DNA of 64,000 bases, taken from the NCBI RefSeq assembly GCF_040215725.1, contig NZ_CP157969.1:558001-622000 (forward strand), in the 5' to 3' direction. A model generated the notes under the pieces. The model worked only from the letters and a program-made list of their open reading frames with translations, ran no database searches and was not told where the DNA came from. A program made the translations under genes and the position numbers. Shown here piece after piece: positions 9,643-17,161 of the stretch (the first letter of the stretch is position 1; each line of letters opens with the position of its first letter). The stretch is from Rhizobium sp. ZPR4 (GTDB taxonomy: Bacteria > Pseudomonadota > Alphaproteobacteria > Rhizobiales > Rhizobiaceae).

Positions 9643-10821
9643 ATGTCCATTCAGCACCGTCCCGGCTCCATCGTGGGCCTGCCGAAATTCGCAGCACCGA
9701 CCGATTTTCCCGACAGCCCGCTATCGCAGGCCTTGAAACAACCTGTTCTTCTCGGCCTTTTCCTGCCGATCCAGGCCGGCGGCTGGACACAATCGACACT
9801 GGAACGCTCCACCGATTGGCGTTTCGACTACAACAAGGCGCTGACGCTTCGCGCGGAGGAGCTGGGTTTCGACCTCGTCTTCGCCCTGTCCCAATGGCTT
9901 CCCAAGGGCGGCTATGGAGGCGTCTTCGACGGCCAGGCTCTCGACAGCTTCGTCTCAACCGCAGCACTTGCGAGCCTCACCAAGAAGATCATGCTCATCT
10001 CCACGATGCATGTGCTTTACGGCCCTTGGCATCCGCTGCACCTCGCCAAGTTCGGCGCTACGCTCGATCACATCACCGGCGGTCGCTGGGGCATCAATGT
10101 CGTCACCGGCCATAGGGCCGTCGAGCACGAGATGTTCGGCTGGCAGCGCATCGAACACGATAAGCGCTATGAGCTTGCAGCGGAATTTCTCGAGGTCGTA
10201 CAGCGGCTGTGGAGCGACGACGAGAATTATTCCTTCGAAGGCGAAAGCAGCTGGAAGCTCGGCGGCGGCTACGTGACGCCGAAACCGAATTTTGGTCGGC
10301 CGATCCTGGTCAACGCCACCGGCTCGGATGCCGGCATCGCCTTTGCCGGCCGCTATTCGGATATCGTCTTCATCACCAGCCCGACCGGCGCTGATATCGA
10401 CAGCGCCCTTGCCTCCCTGCCGGCTCACACTGAGAAAGTGAAGAACGCCGCCGCCGATGTCGGCCGCACCGTGCGAACCCTGCTCAATCCGATGGTCATT
10501 TGTCGGCCGACCGAGAGGGAGGCATGGGAATTGGCCGACCGGATCGTCGCCCATGCCGACCAGCGCTCCCGCAAGGGCTTCCAGTCGCTGGATTCCGATG
10601 CCCATGCCTGGAAGGGGCGCGACGCCCAGGATCCCTATCGCTTCATCGGCGGCAATATTCGCGTCATCGGTTCGCCGGAGCAGGTTGTCGATCAGTTCGT
10701 CAAGCTGAAGGCGGCCGGCATCGACGGCTTGCAGCTCAGCTTCTTCGATTTCCGCGACGATCTGGAATTCTTCGGCGAGGAAGTCCTGCCGCTGATGAAA
10801 CAGGCCGGGCTTCGCCACTGA
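9643..10821 (+). CDS. LLM-class flavin-dependent monooxygenase (SfnG/DszA-like)
   Basis: A 392-residue luciferase-like monooxygenase using reduced FMN from a separate reductase. Features of the SfnG/SsuD/DszA group include the N-terminal barrel strand LLGLFLP, HITGGRWGINVVTGH around residue 145, and the EHDKRYELAAEFL helix. It is shorter than typical DszA/NtaA proteins (about 450 residues) and closer in size to SfnG. It follows the binding protein by 23 bp and precedes the DszB-like gene by 11 bp, so the three are one operon. The expected chemistry is oxidative attack on a sulfone or sulfonate carbon; the substrate is unknown. Confidence 0.85.
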   Translation: MSIQHRPGSIVGLPKFAAPTDFPDSPLSQALKQPVLLGLFLPIQAGGWTQSTLERSTDWRFDYNKALTLRAEELGFDLVFALSQWLPKGGYGGVFDGQALDSFVSTAALASLTKKIMLISTMHVLYGPWHPLHLAKFGATLDHITGGRWGINVVTGHRAVEHEMFGWQRIEHDKRYELAAEFLEVVQRLWSDDENYSFEGESSWKLGGGYVTPKPNFGRPILVNATGSDAGIAFAGRYSDIVFITSPTGADIDSALASLPAHTEKVKNAAADVGRTVRTLLNPMVICRPTEREAWELADRIVAHADQRSRKGFQSLDSDAHAWKGRDAQDPYRFIGGNIRVIGSPEQVVDQFVKLKAAGIDGLQLSFFDFRDDLEFFGEEVLPLMKQAGLRH

Positions 10822-10832
10822 AAGGAACGATC

Positions 10833-11870
10833 ATGACCAGCAATGCCATTTCCGAAATCTGGTACACACGCTGCCCTGTTCCGACGCCTGTGGGTCTGGC
10901 CGCGCAGCTCGGCTATCTCGAAGACGGCTTTCGCAGCGAAGGCGTCACGCTGAAATCCATCATCGATTCTCCGGATCGAAACATCCGGCAGAGCCATTTC
11001 AACCATACGCTCGACTGGTCCTTCCGCCACGGCGGCAATGTGCCGCCCATTCGCGCCCGCTCGGAAGGGCGTCGTACCCGCCTTGTCGGCATTACCTGGA
11101 CGGACGAGTTTCAGGCGATCATCACGCTGCCGGGAACCGGCATCAAGACGACCAGGGATCTCAAGGGCCGACGCTTCGGCATCGCCCGGCGCCCGGAGGG
11201 GATCGTCGACTTCATGCGCGCCACGGCGCTCAAGGGCCTCATCTCGGCCCTTTCGCTTGAGGGTATTTCCAAGGACGATGTCGAAATCGTCGAGATTGCT
11301 CTTGCCGATTCCGTGCTCGCAAGCCAGGAGGGGCCGTCGCTCTTCGGCCTTAAGCGCAGACAGGCCTATGGCGAAGAGATCGCCGCTCTCCTGCGCGGCG
11401 AGGTGGATGCGATCTACGTCAAGGGAACCGCCGGGATCAACGTCGCCAACCTCCTCGGCGCCGTTCAGGTTGTCGAATTCGGTTTTCATCCCGATCCGAA
11501 AATCCGTATCAATTCCGGCTCGCCGCGCGTGCTGACCATAGACGAGCTCCTTGCCGAAGAACGCCCCGATCTCGTGCGCAAGCTGATCGAGGCGATCTTC
11601 AAGGCAAGTGCCTGGGCAGAGGCCCATCCGGAGGAAACCCGCCGCTTCGTCGCCCGGGAATCCGGTGCCACGGAAGAGCAGGTCCTTGCCGCAAACGGCC
11701 CGGAAATCCATCGCCACCTCGGGCTGGGACTGGAGCCGGATCTGATTGACGCCGTCGAGCACTACAAGAACTTCCTGCGCGACTTCGGTTTCCTGGCCGG
11801 CGATTTCGATATCGGCGAATGGGTGGATCGCCGCCATATCGATGGCTTTGCCGAACGGGCCGTCGCCTGA
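10833..11870 (+). CDS. DszB-like sulfinate desulfinase (SBP fold)
   Basis: A 345-residue protein with no signal peptide. The fold resembles SsuA/NMT1 periplasmic binding proteins, but the N-terminus aligns with 2'-hydroxybiphenyl-2-sulfinate desulfinase (DszB). The motif YTRCPVP carries a Cys at residue 14, where DszB has YSNCPVP with catalytic Cys27. SHF...SFRHGG carries His55, Arg65 and a Gly pair, matching DszB His60, Arg70 and Gly73 with the same 10-residue His-Arg spacing. The segment RTRLVGIT...TRDLKGRRFGI also matches DszB. Cytoplasmic location and flanking DszA- and DszC-like genes support C-S bond cleavage with sulfite release. The ATG at 10833 follows an AAAGGA site; the frame is also open further upstream. 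An automated pipeline would probably call this a sulfonate-binding protein. Confidence 0.8.
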   Translation: MTSNAISEIWYTRCPVPTPVGLAAQLGYLEDGFRSEGVTLKSIIDSPDRNIRQSHFNHTLDWSFRHGGNVPPIRARSEGRRTRLVGITWTDEFQAIITLPGTGIKTTRDLKGRRFGIARRPEGIVDFMRATALKGLISALSLEGISKDDVEIVEIALADSVLASQEGPSLFGLKRRQAYGEEIAALLRGEVDAIYVKGTAGINVANLLGAVQVVEFGFHPDPKIRINSGSPRVLTIDELLAEERPDLVRKLIEAIFKASAWAEAHPEETRRFVARESGATEEQVLAANGPEIHRHLGLGLEPDLIDAVEHYKNFLRDFGFLAGDFDIGEWVDRRHIDGFAERAVA

Positions 11871-11887
11871 ACCAGGTTGCAACGACA

Positions 11888-13036
11888 ATGACAAAGACGG
11901 CTGATGAGCTGATCGGCAAGGCGAAAGACCTTGCCGAGGATTTTTCCAGGACAGCCGCGCATCACGATACGACCGGCGCCTTTCCCTTCGAAAACTTCGA
12001 CAGGCTTTTCGATACCGGCCTGCTCGGTCTCGTCAGCGGACGCGATCACGGTGGTCATGGCGAGGGCCTGACATCGGCACAGGCCGTTATCAGCGAGATC
12101 GCCCGCGGCGAACCATCGACCGCGCTGGTGCTTGCCATGCACTACACCTCGCATTTTGCCATCCGCCGCCTCGGCAAATGGCCCGTGCATCTGGCGGAGC
12201 GGGTGCTTCTGGCAAACAGGCAGGGCGTGGCGCTGATCAACAACGCCCAGGCCGAACCGCGCATCGGATCGCCGGCCCACGGCGCCCTGCCGGAAACCAT
12301 CGCGCGCCGTGACGGCGATCGCTGGCGCATTTCCGGTCATAAGAGCTATGTCACCGGCATCCCGGTTCTGAAATGGGTATCGCTTCTCGCCGTCACAGAC
12401 GAGGAAGAGCCTCGCCTTGCCTCGTTTCTCGTGCCGACCGACGCCGCCGGCTTTCGGATCGAAAAGAACTGGAATGCGGCCGGCATGCACGCAACGGCGA
12501 GCGACGACATCATTCTCGAAGACGTATCGATCCCGATTGACGACGTCATCGAGGCGCAGCCCGCCACGGAACCGCTCCGCCGCGATGAGCACGCGGCGGC
12601 CTTCTTCTTTGGCCTGCTCGGTGCGGTCTATCACGGCGTGGCAAGGGCCGCGCGCGATCGCGTTCTTGTATTTGCCAGCAACCACACACCCACGAGCCTT
12701 GGCACGCCGATCGCGACTGTGCCGCGTATTCAGGATGGCTTGGGTGAAATAGAGGTCCGGCTTGCAACGAATGCGCGGCTGCTGCGCTCGCTTGGAGAGG
12801 ATGTCGATGCCGGCAGGCCGGTGGGGATGGATGGCATGCATGTTCGCCATGTCGTCATCGACAATGCTGTTGCCGTCACCAGCCTCGCGCTCGAACTCGC
12901 CGGCAACCCCGGCCTCAATCGCGATTTCCAGTTGGAGCGCCACCATCGCGACGCGATCACCGCCCGTTCGCATGCGCCGCAGAGCCACATGATCCGCACG
13001 ATCGCGGCGAGGAACGCCCTGAGCCGGCTTGGATAG
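11888..13036 (+). CDS. Second DszC-like acyl-CoA-dehydrogenase-family flavoprotein
   Basis: A 382-residue protein of the acyl-CoA dehydrogenase fold. The N-terminal helical domain, the central SGHKSYVTG/FLVP segment and the C-terminal LERHHRDAITAR segment are recognisable; the last, an Arg/His-rich helix, is typical of the DszC/SfnB/XiaF type of flavin monooxygenases. It lies 17 bp after the DszB-like gene, completing an A-B-C order like dsz operons. I start at 11888 (MTKTADEL); the frame is open further upstream but overlaps the previous gene. It is divergent from the copy at 1461-2696, so the two probably act on different substrates or steps. Confidence 0.8.
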   Translation: MTKTADELIGKAKDLAEDFSRTAAHHDTTGAFPFENFDRLFDTGLLGLVSGRDHGGHGEGLTSAQAVISEIARGEPSTALVLAMHYTSHFAIRRLGKWPVHLAERVLLANRQGVALINNAQAEPRIGSPAHGALPETIARRDGDRWRISGHKSYVTGIPVLKWVSLLAVTDEEEPRLASFLVPTDAAGFRIEKNWNAAGMHATASDDIILEDVSIPIDDVIEAQPATEPLRRDEHAAAFFFGLLGAVYHGVARAARDRVLVFASNHTPTSLGTPIATVPRIQDGLGEIEVRLATNARLLRSLGEDVDAGRPVGMDGMHVRHVVIDNAVAVTSLALELAGNPGLNRDFQLERHHRDAITARSHAPQSHMIRTIAARNALSRLG

Positions 13037-13043
13037 CCGGCTC
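13021..13043. repeat. Hairpin between convergent genes
   Basis: A perfect 8-bp inverted repeat (GAGCCGGC/GCCGGCTC, 7-nt loop) overlaps the stop of the DszC-like gene and precedes the end of the leftward binding-protein gene. It has no T-run on either side, so it is at best a weak terminator or an RNA-stabilising hairpin. Confidence 0.35.
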
Positions 13044-13063
13044 GATCGGTGGGGGCGAAGTCG

Positions 13064-14665
13064 TCAGGCACTCGGGCTCAGCCAGATCTGGCCGAAGCTG
13101 TTGTTGATACCCTGCGCGCCGGGCGCAAAATTCCTGACCCGCCTGTTGGCGACGATCTGCGCACCTGCCGCCACCAGATCGACGGAGACGACGTCGTCAT
13201 GGATGACGTGCTGGAATTTGTACCAGAGCTGCCGGCGTTTTTCCTCATCCGGCTCGATCGCAGCCGCTTCCAGCAGTGCATCGACCTCCGGATTGGCGTA
13301 ATGGCTGGCATTGGAGAAAACCAGGCCAATCTTGAAGTTCTTCGACCAATAGGCGCGCTGTACACCGAGCGTCGGATCAAACGTGTTGGAGAGGGATTCG
13401 ATCACCAGATCCCAGGCACGATCCGTGTAGACCGTCTTCAGGAAGGTGGCGAGATCGAGTTTGAGGATTTCGGCATCGATGCCGACCGCGGCAAGCGATT
13501 GCTTGATGAAATCGGCATAGGAGGGCTGAAGAAAGGAATTATAGGCAAGCCTCAGCTTGAAACGCGTGCCATTGGCGCCGCGCGGGTAGCCCGCATCGTC
13601 GAGAAGCTTGTTGGCAAGCTTGGGATCGGGTTCGCGCGCCTTGATGCTCGGATCATACCACTTCGGCAAGGCTGTGCTGATCGGGCTTGGCGAAACCTGC
13701 GCATAGCCGAACAGGGCGATATCCACGAGCTTCTGCAGGTCGATGGCGTGCGCGATCGCCAGCCGCACATCCCTCTTCGTCAGGATTTCATTCTCGTAGT
13801 TGAAGAACAGCTGCTGCTGCGGCCCGGAATAGGCGTAGGTCGTGGTATCGACGACCAGGTTGGCATTGGCCTTCAGCCGCTCGATATCCGATAGCGGCAC
13901 GGGATTGGCGCCAATGTCGACCTCTCCGGTCTCAAGAGCCGCGGCCCTTGACGCCGGATCGAGAATGACGCGCAGGACGACACGGTCGAGATAGGGCTTC
14001 GGCGCATCCCAGTAATCGGGGTTGCGGTCGAAAATCAAATGGCTGCCGGGTACCCATTCCTTGAGGATGAACGGCCCGGTGCCGATCGTCTGGGCAAGCG
14101 TCGGCTGTTCCGTTGGCTTGAAGGTCTCATAGACATGCTTCGGTACGATCGGCGATTCCGAGCTGCCGAGGGCTGAAATGAGATAGGGGGCCGGTTTCGA
14201 AAGAACGATCACCGCGGTCAACGGATCGGGCGTTTCGACATCCGTCACGTTCTGGAAGGTGATACGCCCACGCGGATGGGCCTCCTTCAGGCGGAAGACG
14301 GTGAACTTGACATCCTGCGAGGTGAAATCCTTGCCATCATGCCATTTGACGCCCTTGCGGAGTGCGAAGGTGTAGCGAAGTCCATCAGCACTTGCCGACC
14401 ACGAGGTCGCCAGAAGCGGCGTCGGGTTGAGATCATAATCGAAATCGAGCAGCCCCTCGTTGATCTTCGGCCCGATCGCCTGGCCCGTGCCGGAAGATGT
14501 ATTGATCGCGATCAGCGCCGTCGGATCGGGATAATAGGCCCAGTTCAGGGTTCCGCCGCTCACCGGCGTCTCCGCGGCGCTTGCCCATGACACGTTGCCT
14601 CCCAAGGCAAGGCCTGCGCCTCCAAGGAGCAGCAATTGGTTGAAGTGGCGGCGATTGATCGACAT
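13064..14665 (-). CDS. Second ABC substrate-binding protein, peptide/nickel type, exported
   Basis: A 533-residue periplasmic binding protein paralogous to the one at 8015: the segments DGLRYTF.LR.GVKWHDGK and ETPDPLTAVIVLSKPAPYL are shared. The N-terminus has NRRHFNQLLLLGG, a probable Tat signal with a following Ala-rich cleavage site. The start at 14665 places this signal correctly; the frame is open to 14773. It is transcribed toward the desulfurisation operon. No permease or ATPase is next to it, so it probably feeds the transporter at 3830-7725 with a second ligand (inference). Confidence 0.88.
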   Translation of the reverse strand: MSINRRHFNQLLLLGGAGLALGGNVSWASAAETPVSGGTLNWAYYPDPTALIAINTSSGTGQAIGPKINEGLLDFDYDLNPTPLLATSWSASADGLRYTFALRKGVKWHDGKDFTSQDVKFTVFRLKEAHPRGRITFQNVTDVETPDPLTAVIVLSKPAPYLISALGSSESPIVPKHVYETFKPTEQPTLAQTIGTGPFILKEWVPGSHLIFDRNPDYWDAPKPYLDRVVLRVILDPASRAAALETGEVDIGANPVPLSDIERLKANANLVVDTTTYAYSGPQQQLFFNYENEILTKRDVRLAIAHAIDLQKLVDIALFGYAQVSPSPISTALPKWYDPSIKAREPDPKLANKLLDDAGYPRGANGTRFKLRLAYNSFLQPSYADFIKQSLAAVGIDAEILKLDLATFLKTVYTDRAWDLVIESLSNTFDPTLGVQRAYWSKNFKIGLVFSNASHYANPEVDALLEAAAIEPDEEKRRQLWYKFQHVIHDDVVSVDLVAAGAQIVANRRVRNFAPGAQGINNSFGQIWLSPSA

Positions 14666-14818
14666 TTGCTCGCTCCGAAAATTGGCGTTACCGGGCACCG
14701 GGCCCGTCGCGAAAATGATCGTGTCGAAACCCGAAGATCCAAAGGCAGTTTTTCTAGCGCGAGGCGAAAGCAATCCTTCCTACAGGCATTTGCCACTCTC
14801 ATCCAATCAAGGACGATG

Positions 14819-14880
14819 ATCATCCGGGATGGATGATTAAAGCTTCGCCCTGCCACCTGAGGTTAGTCCGGTGGCAGGGC
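14819..14880. repeat. Two inverted repeats upstream of the second binding-protein gene
   Basis: Upstream of the leftward gene starting at 14665 lie two perfect inverted repeats. ATCATCC-GGGAT-GGATGAT is at 14819-14837. An 11-bp GC-rich repeat, GCCCTGCCACC/GGTGGCAGGGC with a 12-nt loop, is at 14847-14880. The first has operator geometry; the second could be an RNA hairpin in a leader or the 3' end of a lost gene. No T-run follows. Confidence 0.4.
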
Positions 14881-15830
14881 AGACCGCCGACGGGTGGCAG
14901 TGGTGTCGGCGACCGGGGGCAGTCCTCCAATATCCAAATGGATCTGCGTTGAACACGGACTTTGGTCTGATGATGAACAAACTTCTTCTCCAACACGACT
15001 TACGAGGTGCAATACCGGCGGGTATCGGCTCGCCGATACGACCGAAAGCCTCTCATGCAGCGACCAACGCTCTAATTCGAGCGATCCTTTTCATCGGATG
15101 GACGAAGTCTCAGCTGACATGTTTTCGGAAAATACGCTGTCCGTTCATAAATCATCGGCCGCAAATCTGAGTCTTCGACAGGTCGGCTCAGCCTCCGACA
15201 AAGCCGAGACAGTGCGGAGCCTGGGAGCAGCGGGGCGCCATCAAATCCGGAAAAAACTCAAGCCACGCGCCTGAAGGACCGGTCAGGGGGCGCGGATAGT
15301 TCTTTTGCTCTTGGTCGGATCTGAACCGGCGCGGCTACAGCATCACAAATTATATTCGAGGTCGTGATGCGTCGATAGATCAGGCTGCGCTTCCATAACG
15401 ATCACAGGTCACTGTGAATTTGATCCGCCAGCCGAGCCTTCTTCACATATCGCTTTTCCAGTTTCCTGGTTTCGCATAGCGGTGTGAGCCCCTTGCTGTT
15501 TGGGATCCGGCAAAAAACCGGCCAGCAACTGCGCAAGTCGTTCTTTCGACATCGGCGGGGCGGATAAGCGCATCATGGGCCTCCATTTCGATGTCTTGAT
15601 CGTGCCAATGCACGCTGATGGGAGCAACGGCGGGGCCGGATCATCCCCAGATAATTTCACCCGGACATTTCCAGTCGATCTGAACGGGATGCAAAGCTGA
15701 GGGGCAATCCGGCCCCTGGCTGCAAAATGATAACGGGCAATTGGCCGAACTGCCCCACCCGCTGGTGCCCTCGGTATTCCGCCGAGCTTACCTGATGAGG
15801 CGACGGGCAAGCTCGGCCTCGAGCTGGTAC
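14881..15830. other. About 950 bp without a confident gene
   Basis: Several open frames exist on both strands (for example 14894-15274 plus and 15409-15834 minus), but none shows recognisable domains or codon use like the neighbours. Immediately after the MYG1-like stop, a leftward frame-shifted segment reads EYQLEAELARRLIR before a stop, which could be a relic of another gene. I see no RNA gene here. Confidence 0.4.
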
Positions 15831-16760
15831 TCAACCGGCTCCTTTCTCCGCATCCTCCACGGCCAACCTAGCCAGAGCGAGCGCGGCCTCTCGCGTTTTG
15901 GCAGCGGCAATAAAACGGCCGTTATGGCAGAAACTGGCACCCTCAGTTCCGGTGGCCACTTCCAGATCGTGACCGCTCAACCCCGCCCAGGCCGCCGGAA
16001 GGTCGGCGCGCAGTTCGAATCCCTCCTCCGCACGGCGAATTCCGGTCAGGCACCAATCGGCCTCGCGCGGGTGGACCACGAACAAGAGATGATCGGCACC
16101 CGCTTTCATGATTGCCGGACGAAATGGCATGCCCATCGGCAGTTCGAGAACGCGGCCCTCCCCCGCAGACGCAATCGCCTGCAGCACCAACGCTTCGGCG
16201 CGCAGTTTCGCATGGATCCCGGCAATCTTCGCATCGACGAAGCTGCGGGCGATCGCGACGGCAGTATGAAATGCCCGGTCGGTCGCCTGCGGATCCGCAT
16301 CGTCGAAGACGGGCTTCAATGTTTCAAGCAAGGACGGCAGGGTCAATCCGGCCAGCAAACCGGCGCTATCCGGGCTGAGTGCGCCATTGTCGACCAGGTC
16401 GATCGGCAAGACGAAGCTGGCATCGAAAGCGGTATGCACGGTCTCGACGAAGGCGCTCGGGACAGAGAGAACGGTCAGATAGTCGCGGCCGAAATGTTTC
16501 CAGATCAACCCGAACGAACTGAAGGGCTGACCATCATCGCGCTGCGGTGCACCGCGCTGGTGATGATCGAAAATCCCGGCGGCCGCATCATAAGCGCTGC
16601 CAACATCATAGACGACGCGATCGGCGCCGGGCGTGATCCATTCCGGCGCCCTGCTGCGAACAAGCCGCGCGTCAGGGAAAAGTCGTGTGAGAATGACGCT
16701 GGACAACACTTCGTCAGCATGAAAGCCGCCGGAATGGGTGACGAGGAAACTTGGAGCCAT
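15831..16760 (-). CDS. MYG1-family (UPF0160) metal-dependent hydrolase/exonuclease
   Basis: A 309-residue protein with the MYG1 family signature. The N-terminus carries THSGGFHADEV (metal-binding His and Asp), followed by VVYDVG and a FDHHQRG motif resembling the DHH phosphoesterase site. Full family length is present. Eukaryotic MYG1 is described as an RNA exonuclease; bacterial roles are unclear. No operon partner is visible: it is flanked by about 1 kb of empty sequence downstream and 400 bp upstream. Confidence 0.85.
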   Translation of the reverse strand: MAPSFLVTHSGGFHADEVLSSVILTRLFPDARLVRSRAPEWITPGADRVVYDVGSAYDAAAGIFDHHQRGAPQRDDGQPFSSFGLIWKHFGRDYLTVLSVPSAFVETVHTAFDASFVLPIDLVDNGALSPDSAGLLAGLTLPSLLETLKPVFDDADPQATDRAFHTAVAIARSFVDAKIAGIHAKLRAEALVLQAIASAGEGRVLELPMGMPFRPAIMKAGADHLLFVVHPREADWCLTGIRRAEEGFELRADLPAAWAGLSGHDLEVATGTEGASFCHNGRFIAAAKTREAALALARLAVEDAEKGAG

Positions 16761-17161
16761 ACGGCTATAACCTTACTGTTCGCAAATTGGACGAACGGGC
16801 TGATAACCAGTTTTGGCCGTCACCTCAACCGCTCATCATGAAAGCGAAGGAACGAACGCAGATCGTAGAACGGGTTGCTCCTATTCGCATATGGGAGGTC
16901 TCGACGTCATGCTCCGCTATGACCGCCCATAAATATCCCCGCAAAGGGGGCAGATTGGGGCCGCGTGACACCCGAGCTCATTCAGGCCCTACAAGTGGTT
17001 GCGTCTTTGCTGCGGAGCTTCTACCTTTCAATCAATGGCTGCACTTCCGCCGGTTCCTCATTCGAGAAAAGTGGATTGGAGACAGAAAATAGCCGGCTGC
17101 GGCATCATCCTTCGCAGTTGTCAGATACGCCTGCTTTGCTCGAATTTCTTTCGGAGACCAT
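16761..17161. other. Intergenic region, nothing clear
   Basis: About 400 bp between divergent genes. It must hold promoters for the MYG1-like gene and for the 690-residue protein; a GGAG site lies 6-7 bases before the ATG at 17162. Short open frames here have no recognisable features. Confidence 0.4.

Noticed and set aside
8297..9967. Leftward open frame of 556 codons opposite the first binding-protein gene
   Set aside because: It mirrors the well-supported SBP_bac_5 gene in the other strand and has no motif of its own.
10833..11870. Reading this gene as a periplasmic sulfonate-binding protein (SsuA)
   Set aside because: There is no signal peptide, and the DszB catalytic residues are conserved in place and spacing.
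13021..13043. Hairpin as a strong terminator between convergent genes
   Set aside because: No T-run follows on either strand; listed as a repeat only.
15409..15834. Leftward open frame of 141 codons after the MYG1-like gene
   Set aside because: It overlaps the MYG1 stop, has no recognisable features and composition unlike neighbouring genes; kept only as a note in the intergenic entry.
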